NCBI RefSeq assembly: GCF_020520425.1
Contig: NC_079490.1
Span: 1,488,001-1,552,000, forward strand
DNA from: Spinacia oleracea
Lineage: Eukaryota > Streptophyta > Magnoliopsida > Caryophyllales > Amaranthaceae
Direction of reading: 5' to 3'
Length of the DNA: 64,000 nt
The position numbers and the translations under genes are program-made. Positions 1 through 11,787 of the stretch are shown one piece after another (position 1 is the stretch's first letter; each line of letters begins with the position of its first letter). The notes below the pieces were generated by a model. It was not told the origin of the DNA. It searched no databases and worked only from the letters and a program-made list of their open reading frames with translations.

Positions 1-659
1 TCCGATGCTAATTCGTACGATACGCTTCCGATTAAATTTCCATTTCCGGAATTTATTTCCGATACGAACAATATTTAATATTTCCGATTCCGGAATTAAT
101 TTCCGTTTCGAACAAATATTTAATATTTCCGTTTTCGGAATTATTTTCCGATTCTGGCAATATTTCCGATTCTGACAATATTTCCGTTTCCGGCAATATT
201 TCCGATTCTGGTAATATTTCCATTTCCAATAATATTTTCCGATACGTACCATGTTTCCGTTTCCGGCAACATCTACGACTTGGATAATATTCATATTTCC
301 GATACGATCCATATTTCCGTTTCCGGCAATATCATCGTTTCCGGAGTATTCATTTCTTGCCTGTGACGATCTTAGCTCCCACTGAAACCAAGATCCGTCG
401 GTTCCGAATATTCATAGATGGAGTATTTAATGCCATTAAATACTTGATCCGTTTACGTACTATTTGTGTGACCCTACGGGTTCAGTCAAGAGTAAGCTGT
501 GGATTAATATCATTAATTCCACTTGAACTGAAGCGGCCTCTAGCTAGGCATTCAGCTCACTTGATCTCACTGAATTATTAACTTGTTAATTAATACTGAA
601 CCGCATTTATTAGACTTAACATAGAATGCATACTTGGACCAAGGGCATTATTTCCTTCA
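1..659 (-). repeat. 3' LTR of young copia element (cut by window start)
   Basis: Bases 1-659 read the same as 9037-9695, so this is the second LTR of the minus-strand copia element. The rest of this LTR (about 680 bp) lies to the left of the window. On the minus strand it starts TGAAGGAAATAATGCCC directly after a purine-rich tract, as a 3' LTR should. I saw no difference between the two copies by eye, which implies a very recent insertion. Its first 350 bases are a tandem-like run of TTTCCGATT/TTTCCGTTTCCGG motifs. Confidence 0.9.
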
Positions 660-669
660 GTCTCCCACT
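660..669 (-). other. Polypurine tract of the young copia element
   Basis: Minus strand reads AAGTGGGAGAC immediately before the LTR start TGAAGG. A purine-rich tract abutting the 3' LTR is the usual plus-strand DNA primer site of LTR retrotransposons. The same motif sits before the LTR of the second element at 10366-10376. Confidence 0.75.
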
Positions 670-1523
670 TGTCCTTAGGGACAAGTGTGCATTTCCTAAT
701 TCCTTTGTCGCTCGATGCTTGCTCTTGAACATAAGGTAAGAGTTGTCATCCTTATTATGTCCAGAGGTGTTCCTCGGTTTCAGAGTTCAACTGATCAAAT
801 AAACAGATAATCATAGCCTATGATTCATCCGAGCACGGCCATGCATTTCACAGTTTCTAGCTCTCCGAGTGGCCTTGTACAACTTTTAAGCATCTCATCC
901 CGATTTATGGGAGGACAATCCCAATCTTGCGATCTTGAGATTAGACTTCGTTTGATAGGTGATTACCTGAGCGTTGCCTTTATAGCCTCCTTTTACGGTG
1001 CGACGGTTGGTCAACGTCAAAGCAACCAGTTCTCAAACAAGTAATCTCAAATCACTCAGGTATTGAGGATTTAGTGTCTAATAATTTAATGAAATTTACT
1101 TATGACAGACTTTCATCTCTTACAGTAAAGTTTCATAGGTCTTGTCCGATACTAGTCTTCCCAAAGTAAGTATCTATGCAAATGATTATGACATTGCCAT
1201 GTCCACATAGTTCAAGAAACAGAACTACTAGTCATCTTGCATTCTAATCGTCTAACGTTTTCTATGCGTCCAATTTTATAGAAAACTCCGACTAGGGACC
1301 ATTTTCAACCTTTGACATTCAAGTTCACTTGATAGACATTTCTTAGTCACAGGACTGGTCCTGACAGTCTATCTTGAATATATCGTCAAGTTGAAGGGAC
1401 TCATCATTTAATAAACCACAAATTAAATGGAAAAATGAATTCCTTTCATTTATTGTGAATGATTAACCAATAATGTTTTACAAAGATTTAAACTCTAAAA
1501 CTTTAAAACATTAAACAGAGACA
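670..1523 (-). other. Copia 3' untranslated region
   Basis: Non-coding stretch between the gag-pol stop and the polypurine tract. Most of it (up to about 1345) is repeated in inverted orientation at 9697-10376, in the second element. It shows no convincing coding potential; short ORFs here are conserved only as part of the element. Confidence 0.7.
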
Positions 1524-4500
1524 TCAAAGCCATTCTCCAATATGCTTGATTCCCATAGCTGCAGTGTGCGAGTTGTGCTTCGCTTGCGGCAGAGGTTTAG
1601 TTAATGGATCTGATATGTTGTCATCAGTTCCAATTTTGCTTATCTCGACTTCTTTTCTTTCAACGAACTCTCGTAGAAGGTGAAATCTACGAAGTACATG
1701 CTTGACTCTCTGGTGGTGTCTAGGCTCTTTTGCCTGTGCAATAGCTCCGTTATTATCACAATACAGGGCTATTGGTCCTTTAATGGAGGGGACTACACCA
1801 AGTTCTCCTATGAACTTCCTTAGCCATATAGCTTCCTTTGCTGCTTCATGTGCAGCAATGTACTCCGCTTCAGTTGTAGAATCCGCAATGGTGCTTTGCT
1901 TAGCACTTTTCCAGCTTACTGCTCCTCCGTTGAGGCAGAAGACAAACCCAGACTGTGATCTGAAATCATCTTTGTCGGTTTGGAAACTTGCGTCCGTATA
2001 GCCTTTAACAATTAATTCATCATCTCCACCATAGACCAGGAAGTCATCTTTGTGCCTTTTCAGGTACTTCAGAATGTTCTTGGCAGCAGTCCAATGCGCC
2101 TCTCCTGGGTCTGACTGGTATCTGCTCGTAGCACTGAGTGCGTACGCAACATCCGGGCGTGTACATATCATAGCATACATTATTGAACCAATCAATGATG
2201 CATATGGAATCCCATTCATTCGTCTACGCTCATCAAGTGTTTTTGGGCACTGAGTCTTGCTTAGAGTCATTCCATGAGACATGGGTAGGTAGCCTCGCTT
2301 GGAGTCCGCCATCTTGAACCTATCAAGCACCTTATTGATATAAGTGCTTTGACTAAGTCCAATCATCTTTTTAGATCTATCTCTGTAAATCTTGATGCCC
2401 AATATGTACTGTGCTTCCCCTAGATCCTTCATCGAAAAACATTTCCCAAGCCAAATCTTGACAGAGTTCAACATAGGAATGTCATTTCCGATAAGCAATA
2501 TGTCGTCGACATATAATACTAGGAAAGCAATTTTGCTCCCACTGACCTTCTTGTATACACAAGATTCGTCCGCGTTCTTGATGAAACCAAAGTCACTGAC
2601 TGCTTCATCAAAACGTATATTCCAGCTCCTGGATGCCTGCTTCAATCCGTAGATTGACTTCTTTAGCTTGCATACCTTTTTAGCATTCTTTGGATCCTCA
2701 AAACCTTCAGGCTGTGTCATAAACACAGTTTCTGTTAAAACGCCGTTTAAGAAAGCAGTTTTGACATCCATCTGCCATATTTCGTAATCGTAATATGCAG
2801 CGATTGCTAACATTATTCGAATAGACTTTAGCATTGCAACTGGTGAAAAGGTTTCATCGTAATCCACACCGTGGACTTGCCTGTAACCTTTTGCAACCAA
2901 TCTAGCTTTGAAAACTTCAAGTTTCCCATCCTTGTCCTTTTTCAGTTTGAAAACCCATTTGCTTCCAATGGCTTGGTAGCCATCTGGCAAATCGACCAAA
3001 TCCCATACTTGGTTTTCAGACATGGAGTCTAATTCAGATTGCATGGCTTCTTGCCATTGCTTGGAGCTAGGGCTCGTCATAGCTTGCTTGTAAGTCGCAG
3101 GTTCATCACTTTCAAGTAATAGAACGTCATAGCTCTTGTTCGTCAAAATACCTAAGTACCTTTCCGGTTGAGATCTATATCTTTGCGATCTACGCGGGGT
3201 AACATTTCTAGATTGACCATGATTCTCACCAGATTCTTCTAAAGGTCTCTGAGTTTCATCCTGAATGTCATCTTGAGCATTCTCTAGAGTTTGTTGTTCG
3301 ACTCGAATTTCTTCGAGGTCTACTTTTCTCCCACTTGTCATTTTGGAAATGTGATCTTTCTCCAAAAAGACACCATCTCGAGCAACAAACACTTTGTTCT
3401 CAGATGTATTGTAGAAGTAATACCCCTTTGTTTCCTTTGGATAGCCCACAAGGATACATTTGTCAGATTTTGGATGAAGTTTGTCTGAAATTAATTGTTT
3501 GACGTATACTTCACATCCCCAAATCTTAAGAAAAGACACATTTGGAGGCTTTCCAAACCATAATTCGTATGGAGTCTTTTCGACAGCTTTAGACGGAGCT
3601 CTATTTATAGTGAGTGCAGCTGTATTTAGTGCATGTCCCCAAAATTCTAATGGAAGTTCGGCCTGACCCATCATTGACCTGACCATGTCTAGCAAGGTTC
3701 TGTTCCTCCGTTCTGACACACCGTTCCATTGTGGTGTTCCAGGAGGAGTCAATTCTGATAGAATTCCACATTCTTTCAGATGGTCATCAAATTCATGGCT
3801 CAGATATTCACCGCCTCTATCAGACCGCAGTGCCTTGATCTTCTTGCCTAATTGATTCTCTACTTCACTCTGAAATTCCTTGAATTTGTCAAAGGATTCA
3901 GACTTATGCTTCATTAGGTAGACATAACCATACCTACTGAAGTCATCAGTGAAAGTGATAAAGTAGCTGAAACCACCTCTAGCATTTGTACTCATTGGTC
4001 CACATACATCTGTATGGATTAAACCCAATAGTTCATTTGCTCTTTCTCCAACTTTAGAGAAAGGTTGCTTTGTCATTTTGCCAAGTAAACATGATTCGCA
4101 TTTACCATAATCCTCTAAGTCAAATGGTTCTAGAATTCCTTCCCTTTGAAGTCTTTCTAAGCGTTTCAAGTTTATATGGCCTAATCGACAATGCCACAGA
4201 TAGGTGAGATCTGAATCATCCTTTTTGGCCTTTTTGGTATTTATGTTATATACTTGTTTGTCGTGATCTAATAAATAAAGTCCATTGACTAATCTAGCAG
4301 ATCCATAAAACATCTCTTTAAAATAAAACGAACAACTATTGTCTTTTATTATAAAGGAAAATCCCTTAGCATCTAAGCAAGAAACCGAAATGATGTTTTT
4401 AGTAAGACTTGGAACATGGAAACATTCTTCCAGTTCCAAAACTAGCCCGGAGGGCAACGACAAATAGTATGTTCCTACAGCTAATGCAGCAATCCGTGCT

Positions 4501-5489
4501 CCATTTCCCACTCGTAGGTCGACTTCACCCTTGCTTAACTTTCTACTTCTTCTTAGTCCCTGTGGATTGGAACATAAGTGTGAGCCACAACCTGTATCTA
4601 ATACCCAAGAAGTTGAATTAGCAAGTATACAGTCTATAACGAAAATACCTGAAGATGGAACGACTGTTCCGTTCTTCTGATCTTCCTTTAGCTTCAAGCA
4701 ATCTCTCTTCCAATGCCCCTTCTTCTTGCAGTAGAAGCATTCGGATTCAGAAGTGGGTTGACTGACCTTCCTCTTTGCAGATTTGGCGCCAGTTTGCTTA
4801 GTTGGGCTGGCCTTGTTGCCACCTTTCTTAGCATTCCTCTTCTTTCCAGATTTCTTGAACTTGCCCCCACGCACCATAAGCACATCTTGCTTATCACTTT
4901 TGAGCGTCTTTTCAGCGGTCTTCAGCATACCGTGAAGCTCAGTGAGCGTTTTGTCCAGACTATTCATACTGTAGTTCAGTTTGAACTGATCATACCCGCT
5001 ATGAAGAGAATGGAGGATGGTGTCTATAGCCATTTCCTGAGAAAATTGCTGATCCAGCCGACTCATATTCTCAATGAGTCCAATCATTTTGAGAACATGT
5101 GGACTTACGGGCTCGCCTTTCTTAAGCTTGGTCTCAAGAATTTGCCTATGAGTCTCGAATCTTTCGACTCGAGCCAGATCTTGGAACATGTTCTTCAACT
5201 CACTGATGATTGTGAAAGCATCTGAGTTGATGAACGTTTTCTGCAGATCCGCACTCATGGTGGCGAGCATTAGACATTTCACATCCTTGTTGGCATCAAT
5301 CCAACGATTGAGGGCTGCCTGAGTGATCCCGTCGCCTGGAGCTTCGGGCATCGCCTCATCTAGGACATACTCCTTTTCTTCCTGCATAAGAACTATTTGC
5401 AAGTTCCTTTGCCAGTCAAGGAAGTTTTTCCCGTTCAACTTCTCCTTTTCGAGAATTGATCGAATGTTGAATGAATTGTTGTTTGCCAT
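1524..5489 (-). CDS. Ty1/copia gag-pol polyprotein, intact
   Basis: Single uninterrupted ORF of about 1321 aa from the Met at 5489 (sequence MANNNSF); the frame stays open upstream to 5567, but the extra 26 residues are hydrophobic and unlike a Gag start. Order of domains: Gag; CCHC zinc knuckle CFYCKKKGHWKRDC near residue 255; aspartic protease with DTG near residue 308; integrase with an H-H-C-C finger (HCRLGH ... CESC) and HTDVCGP/DDFSR core; reverse transcriptase with YVDDILL; RNase H with TDASFQ, TTEAEY and YCDNN. Domain order PR-INT-RT-RH is that of Ty1/copia, not Ty3. With no stop or frameshift and apparently identical LTRs this copy may be autonomous. Similarity to Tnt1-type proteins is recalled, not computed. 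Confidence 0.95.
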   Translation of the reverse strand: MANNNSFNIRSILEKEKLNGKNFLDWQRNLQIVLMQEEKEYVLDEAMPEAPGDGITQAALNRWIDANKDVKCLMLATMSADLQKTFINSDAFTIISELKNMFQDLARVERFETHRQILETKLKKGEPVSPHVLKMIGLIENMSRLDQQFSQEMAIDTILHSLHSGYDQFKLNYSMNSLDKTLTELHGMLKTAEKTLKSDKQDVLMVRGGKFKKSGKKRNAKKGGNKASPTKQTGAKSAKRKVSQPTSESECFYCKKKGHWKRDCLKLKEDQKNGTVVPSSGIFVIDCILANSTSWVLDTGCGSHLCSNPQGLRRSRKLSKGEVDLRVGNGARIAALAVGTYYLSLPSGLVLELEECFHVPSLTKNIISVSCLDAKGFSFIIKDNSCSFYFKEMFYGSARLVNGLYLLDHDKQVYNINTKKAKKDDSDLTYLWHCRLGHINLKRLERLQREGILEPFDLEDYGKCESCLLGKMTKQPFSKVGERANELLGLIHTDVCGPMSTNARGGFSYFITFTDDFSRYGYVYLMKHKSESFDKFKEFQSEVENQLGKKIKALRSDRGGEYLSHEFDDHLKECGILSELTPPGTPQWNGVSERRNRTLLDMVRSMMGQAELPLEFWGHALNTAALTINRAPSKAVEKTPYELWFGKPPNVSFLKIWGCEVYVKQLISDKLHPKSDKCILVGYPKETKGYYFYNTSENKVFVARDGVFLEKDHISKMTSGRKVDLEEIRVEQQTLENAQDDIQDETQRPLEESGENHGQSRNVTPRRSQRYRSQPERYLGILTNKSYDVLLLESDEPATYKQAMTSPSSKQWQEAMQSELDSMSENQVWDLVDLPDGYQAIGSKWVFKLKKDKDGKLEVFKARLVAKGYRQVHGVDYDETFSPVAMLKSIRIMLAIAAYYDYEIWQMDVKTAFLNGVLTETVFMTQPEGFEDPKNAKKVCKLKKSIYGLKQASRSWNIRFDEAVSDFGFIKNADESCVYKKVSGSKIAFLVLYVDDILLIGNDIPMLNSVKIWLGKCFSMKDLGEAQYILGIKIYRDRSKKMIGLSQSTYINKVLDRFKMADSKRGYLPMSHGMTLSKTQCPKTLDERRRMNGIPYASLIGSIMYAMICTRPDVAYALSATSRYQSDPGEAHWTAAKNILKYLKRHKDDFLVYGGDDELIVKGYTDASFQTDKDDFRSQSGFVFCLNGGAVSWKSAKQSTIADSTTEAEYIAAHEAAKEAIWLRKFIGELGVVPSIKGPIALYCDNNGAIAQAKEPRHHQRVKHVLRRFHLLREFVERKEVEISKIGTDDNISDPLTKPLPQAKHNSHTAAMGIKHIGEWL

Positions 5490-5567
5490 ATTAAAAACTA
5501 CAATTGAAAAGAATAAACAAATAAATAACCATTCACAGTTTCTCTTAATAAACTTAAATTCTAGCAT

Positions 5568-8336
5568 TCATGCATAATTCAATGTTTATTAAGCATTTTA
5601 TTCAAGTTATGTGTTCCGGCAGGTGTGAATAAAATGATTCCAAGATCCTAAAATCATTGAAGAACTAAGCACAGTTTGTCGACTTAATCCTAGAACATCT
5701 TAGGTAAGCAAAAGCCTTTTGCTAATAGTCTAGAAACTATTCTTGGTTGATAGGTACGTCTAAGAACTTATTAGGTAAACCTATCGAATTTGCCACGACA
5801 TAAAAGGACTCCTTACTTATATCGTTGAGTTTCACCAAAACTAACATGTACTCACAATTATTTGTGTACCTTGCCCCTTTAGGACCAATAAGTAACACCT
5901 CGCTGAGCGAAAACTATTACTAGATTGATGTAAAGGATATCCAAGCAAGTGTATATTTTGGCATGGCACCTTTTAACTCAATTTTTAAGTTTGGAACTTA
6001 AGGCTCTTACTATGTTGGTTAGATTTTAAGTGAACTAAAATCCTTAATCATGCAACATAATCAAGCTTTTGATCTCATGCAATTTAAGACATATTTAAAG
6101 CAATAAATAACTTAAAACATGCATAAGATATTTGTGATCTAGTATGGCCCGACTTCATCTTGAAGCTTTGACTTCAAAGTCCGTCTTGAAAATCTCCGTG
6201 GGAGGCACCATTTTCTTCAAATAGGATAAGTTATAACTAATTACAACTATTTGATGGTACGCAGACCATATTTGAATTGAAAAACAACTTTGGTACTTTA
6301 GACCAATTACATTCAAATTAATGGTACGCAGACCATATTTTCTATCCTATTTGGGCCATACTAGTCACTTCATAACCTGCAAAACAGTACATATACAATA
6401 TATACCATTCACCCATTCATTATCATGAATGGCCCACATAGCTGGTTAGTTAAACACATTATGCATCACGTAAACATTTGCAGCAATTAATCAAGGGCAC
6501 CAATAATCTACCAATTATTCAGTCCTTATTAATTCTAATCGAGTTGTTTTAACCTTAAGGATTTGTAGACCTAATCAAGAGTTTATGACTAAAAAGTGCT
6601 CCCACTCAAACCAATAAATTCATATGCTTTACTAATTTTAAACATAAAATTGTATTTCTAGTCTAACCGGAAACATACAAATTTAATTAAAATTTAAAGC
6701 TCATATAAATTTATAATTGAATCCAAAATTTAATTTAATTTCAGTCGCATTTAAATTAATTCATGATTTTAATTTTAGTAAAATAATTAGAATAAATTCC
6801 ATTTATTATAATTATAATATTCAAAATTAAAATCCAAGAAATTAATTCAAATTATTAATTTTAAAATTAATTAAAATTACGTGAACTGAAATTTTCAAAT
6901 TAAACATTCAAAACGATCTAATCGAAACGCAAACACCCTACGCGTTGCACGCCCATGGGCTGTACGCACACAGCCATTGTTGGCCATGTGCGCGCAGCCC
7001 ATGCGCTCGTTGCATAGCTGCTGCTGTCCCATACGCAAGCCTCCGCACAGCGCCCCATCGCACGCGAGCTATCGCTCGCAGTGCGCGCGCGAGATCGCTC
7101 GCTGGGCGCGCTGGTTCGCTCGCTGGCGCGCGAGATCGCTCGCTGGCGCGCGAGATCGCTCGCTGGTGCGCGCGAGCCATCGCTCGCTGGCGCGCGAGAT
7201 CGCTCGCTGCGCGCGCGCGAGCCATCGCTCGCTGGTGCGCGACATCGCTCGCTGGGCGGGCGACGTCGCGCGCTGTGCGCGCGAGTGATGCTGTGCGCAG
7301 CGCTCGTGGCACGCGAGCTTGCGCTCGCTGCGCACGAGGCTGCGCGCTGTTGTGCGAGGCAGCGCGCGCTGTGGCGCAGCTCGCTTGCTGCCCACACGCG
7401 ACTGCCTTGGCTCGCCCCTCGCCCATGCCCATCCGTTCATTGCTCGTGGCACACGTCACAAGGCAGGGCTGCTGCCTTGTGCTCGTGCACTACGCCCTTG
7501 CTCATTGCATTCGTGTCGCACGGGCGACGAGCTCCCTTGCTCGTCGTCGCATGCCCGTATTATACAACACCCCTTAAGGGTAACACGAAGCGTCCATTGC
7601 TTCGTGCGTGCAAGTTATTTGAACGAATCGCATAAAAAATTTAAAATTTATATTTAAAATTAATGACAAATTAATAAATATTATTAATTTCATAATTTTA
7701 GGGCGAAAAAATCGAAAATTTATTATCCAATTGATTTCCGATTGATATGGATTCAAGTCTAGGTCATAAAAATTTAAAATTTATCGTAAATTTACAATTT
7801 TTATGGTGGTTTTTAATCATAGGTTTCTAATTAAATTACAATTAATTATGAAAATCAAATTAATTCTAAATTATTCTAATTTTCAACAAATTAATCATAA
7901 TTACAAATTAGATTGCATAATTAACAAGACTAGGCATTCAAACTTGTTAAACATATGCAGTAGGTCAATCAAAAATTCAAGATTTATCAACAGGAATCGC
8001 AAATATTTAATTTAACATCTTAAATTTACGAAATTTTGCATCCGAAAAACTAAAACCTTCGAAAAGTCATAGTTAGGCTTCGAATTTGAGAATTCTGGGT
8101 TCGGCAGAAAAATACTATTTTTGTCAAAATTTTAGAATGCCTTTTACATACGGAATTGACACAAAAATCACTCAATTCGGATGAGTAATGAAGAAACTGC
8201 CGAAAAACTGCGTACATATATTTAAATAAACGCAATTTGCAATTAATTAACAATTACGAAAATTAATCACCCCTTTTAATTCTTGCAAATTTGTAATATT
8301 TAACCATGTTCATGCAATTTAGATTATGAAAATAAT
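5568..8336 (-). other. Long copia 5' leader
   Basis: About 2.8 kb lies between the primer-binding site and gag, unusually long for a copia element. It is AT-rich at both ends with a sharply bounded GC-rich minisatellite in the middle (about 6940-7560). No conserved protein is visible; apparent ORFs over the GC-rich part come from repeat structure lacking stop codons in several frames. Confidence 0.65.
6945..7570. repeat. GC-rich minisatellite in copia leader
   Basis: Tandem, imperfect units of about 20 bp built on GAGATCGCTCGCTGGCGCGC, clearest at 7070-7270 and degenerating to both sides. The unit is rich in self-complementary pieces (GCGCGC, CGAGCGATC-type), so the transcript could fold strongly. 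Composition differs sharply from the AT-rich flanks. Confidence 0.85.
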
Positions 8337-8355
8337 AAGGGGCTCGTGATACCAC
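8337..8355 (-). other. Primer binding site (initiator tRNA-Met type)
   Basis: Immediately inside the 5' LTR the minus strand reads GTGGTATCACGAGCCCC. Plant copia elements commonly use TGGTATCAGAGC, complementary to the 3' end of initiator tRNA-Met; this site matches apart from one extra base. It fixes the element's orientation. Confidence 0.85.
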
Positions 8356-9695
8356 TGTTAGGTTATGATACATATGACATTTACATAGATCATGCGGAAA
8401 CAACCATTAACCCAGGAAACATATTATTTACACATAATCATATAGCATAATTAGATGCATACTCTTTGTTGCGTGCCTTCCCTAGCTGCGCCCGAACCGA
8501 ACAAGAACAAGTCTTTTAGGACTCCAAGTGTCGTCCCTCCGTAGAAAGTCCACAGCACGTCCGGATCCGCCTTAAGATTGACCAACTAGAATCGCCCTTA
8601 AGGTACTCAGAAAATTCGGCACTTTTGGGGCAAGATGGGTGTTTGAATTTTCTCTCAAAAACCTCACTTTTGAATACTTTGAAACTTATGTATAAATTAT
8701 GACCCCTAGGCCTTTATTTATAGAGTTATGGAAAAGGAATCGTAATCCTAGTAGGATGCGAATTAATTGGAATTAGAATTCTACATGAATTCTACTTAAT
8801 CAATTTATCCAATAGGAATAGACATTTAATCATACACTGACTCTTGCAGATTCAGGAATCTCGCATGAGCTCAAACTCACACACACACGGCAGCCACAAG
8901 GGCTGCCCACGCATGCGAGCAGCAGCCCACGCAGCGCGGCCCACGCATGCGCGGCCTTGTGCGCGCTGGGCTGTGGCGTGCGTGCTTGCTGGGCGATGGC
9001 CTGGCTTCGTGCTGGGCCTTCGTCCGGCAGGCCTCGTCCGATGCTAATTCGTACGATACGCTTCCGATTAAATTTCCATTTCCGGAATTTATTTCCGATA
9101 CGAACAATATTTAATATTTCCGATTCCGGAATTAATTTCCGTTTCGAACAAATATTTAATATTTCCGTTTTCGGAATTATTTTCCGATTCTGGCAATATT
9201 TCCGATTCTGACAATATTTCCGTTTCCGGCAATATTTCCGATTCTGGTAATATTTCCATTTCCAATAATATTTTCCGATACGTACCATGTTTCCGTTTCC
9301 GGCAACATCTACGACTTGGATAATATTCATATTTCCGATACGATCCATATTTCCGTTTCCGGCAATATCATCGTTTCCGGAGTATTCATTTCTTGCCTGT
9401 GACGATCTTAGCTCCCACTGAAACCAAGATCCGTCGGTTCCGAATATTCATAGATGGAGTATTTAATGCCATTAAATACTTGATCCGTTTACGTACTATT
9501 TGTGTGACCCTACGGGTTCAGTCAAGAGTAAGCTGTGGATTAATATCATTAATTCCACTTGAACTGAAGCGGCCTCTAGCTAGGCATTCAGCTCACTTGA
9601 TCTCACTGAATTATTAACTTGTTAATTAATACTGAACCGCATTTATTAGACTTAACATAGAATGCATACTTGGACCAAGGGCATTATTTCCTTCA
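8356..9695 (-). repeat. 5' LTR of young copia element
   Basis: 1340 bp, bounded by TGTTAGGTTATG at 8356 and CCTTCA at 9695, so TG...CA on either strand. Positions 9037-9695 appear identical to 1-659. An inverted, diverged relative is the LTR at 10377-11787. Right flank GAAAT (9696-9700) should be the 5-bp target duplication. Confidence 0.9.
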
Positions 9696-10376
9696 GAAAT
9701 GTCTATCAAGTGAACTTGAATGTCAAAAGTTGAAAATGGTCCCTGGTTGGAGTTTTCTATAAAGATGGACGCATAGAAAACGTTAGACGACTAGAATGCA
9801 AGATAACTAGTAGTTCTGTTTCTTGAACTATGTGGACATGGCAATGTCATAATCATTTGCATAGATACTTACTTTGGGAAGACTAGTATCGGACATACCT
9901 ATGAAACTTTACTGTAAGAGATGAAAATATGTCATAAGTAAATTTCATTAAAATTATTAGACACTAATCCTCAGTACCTGAGTGATTTGAGATTACTTGT
10001 TTGAGAACTGCTTACTTTGACGTTGTCAACCATCGCACCTTAAAAGGAGGCTATAAAGGCAACGCTTAGGTAATCACCTATCAAACGAAGTCTAATCTCA
10101 AGATCGCAAGATTGGGATTGTCCTCCCATAAATCGGGATGAGATGCTGAAAGTTGTACAAGGCCACTCGGAGAGCTAGAAACTGTAAAATGCATGGCCGT
10201 GCTCAGATGAATCATTGGCTATGATTATCTGTTTTATTTGATCAGTTGAACTCTGAAACCGAGAAACACCTCTGGACATAATAAGGATGACAACTCTTAC
10301 CTTATGTTCAAGAGCAAGCATCGAGCGACAATGGAATTAGGAAATGCACACTTGTCCCTGAGGACAAGTGGGAGAC
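9696..10376 (+). mobile_element. 3' internal part of an older copia element, interrupted
   Basis: This stretch is the reverse complement of about 661-1345, including the purine tract before the LTR, with scattered differences. It is the tail of a second, plus-strand element of the same family whose 5' part should lie to the left of the window, split by insertion of the young element in its 3' UTR. Confidence 0.85.
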
Positions 10377-11787
10377 TGAAGGAAATAATGCCCTTGGTCC
10401 AAGTATGCATTTAATGATAAGTCTAATAAATGCGGTTCAGTATTAATTGACAAGTTAATAATTCAGTGAGATCAAGTGAGCTGAATGCCTATCTAGAGGC
10501 CGCTTCAGTTCAAGTGGAATTAATGATATTAATCCACAGCTTACTCTTGACTGAACCCGTAGGGTCACACAAATAGTACGTAAACGGATCAAGTATTTAA
10601 TGGCATTAAATACTCCATCTATGAATATTCGGAATCGACAGATCTTGGTTTCAGTGGGAGCTGAGATCATCAAAGGTAAGAAATGAATACTCCGGAAACG
10701 ATGATATTGCCGGAAACGGAAATATGGATCGTATCTGAAATATAAATATTATCCAAGTCGTACATTTTGCCGGAAACGGAAACATGGTACGTATCGGAAA
10801 ATATTATCGGAAATGGAAATATTACCGGAATCGGAAATATTGCCGGAAACGGAAATATTGTCAGAATCTGAAATATTATCGGAATCGGGAAATAATTCCG
10901 GAAACGGAAATATTAAATATTTTTTCGAAACGGAAATTAATTCCGGAATCGGAAATGTTAAATATTGTTCTTATCGGAAATGAATTCCGGAATCGGGAAT
11001 TTAATCGGAAAGCGTATCGTACGAATTAGCATCGGACGAGGCTTGCTAGACGAAGGCCCAGCACGAAGCCAGGCCGACGCCCAGCAAGCCACACGCATCC
11101 AACACGCCAAAGCCTCGACCAGGCCCAGCGCAAGGCCAGGCCCAACCAAGCCTTGGCGAGCGCGCTCAGCAGTGGGCTGCGAGTAGTGGGCCTCAGCGTT
11201 GTGCGCTCGGCGTGGGCCGCAAGGCTTGCGTGCGGGCGTGCGAGCGTGCGCTGCTTGAGTCGTGCTCGTATGCGTGACGAATCCTAAAGCTATCGGAATT
11301 CGTGCATTGTTTAAATCCTAATCCTAAAAGATTAAATTTATTATTTAGAGTTCTAAAAGGATTCTAATTAATAAATTAGTATTCTAACAGGATTCGAATT
11401 CCTTTTCCATAGTCCTATAAATATATGCCTACGGTCATAAATTTAGACACGCGTTTTCAGCAAGTGTTCATACAATAAAACAATGATTTTTGAGCAGAAA
11501 AATCAGTCACATTCTTGCCCCATAATAGCCAAAATTTATAGTACCTTAAGGGCGATTCTAGTTGGTCAATCTTAAGGCGGATCCGGACGTGCTGTGGACT
11601 ATCTACGGAGGGACGACGCTTGGAGTCCTAAAAACTTGTTCTTGTTCGGTTCGGGCGCAGTTAGGGAGGGCACGCTACAAAGAGTATGCACCTAAATTAT
11701 GCTAAATGATTATGTGTAAATAATATGTTTCCTGGCATTAAGGTTTTCCGCATGGTTTATGTTTTTCATATGTATCATAACCTAACA
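10377..11787 (+). repeat. 3' LTR of the older copia element
   Basis: 1411 bp from TGAAGGAAATAATG to CATAACCTAACA. It is homologous in inverted orientation to 8356-9695 but with substitutions and small indels, so it is older than the pair 1-659/9037-9695. The right flank is TATAG; the sequence beyond continues as a block repeated at 17994. Confidence 0.85.

Noticed and set aside
357-581. 74-codon frame repeated at 9393-9617 and, inverted, at 10455-10673
   Set aside because: It is conserved only because it lies in the LTRs; no protein family features.
1702-5225. Plus-strand open frames across the gag-pol region
   Set aside because: Antisense shadows of the copia polyprotein.
6918-7657. Several overlapping open frames of 100-210 codons on both strands
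   Set aside because: They are a by-product of the GC-rich minisatellite, which lacks stop codons in many frames. Products are Ala/Arg/Ser-rich with no family resemblance.
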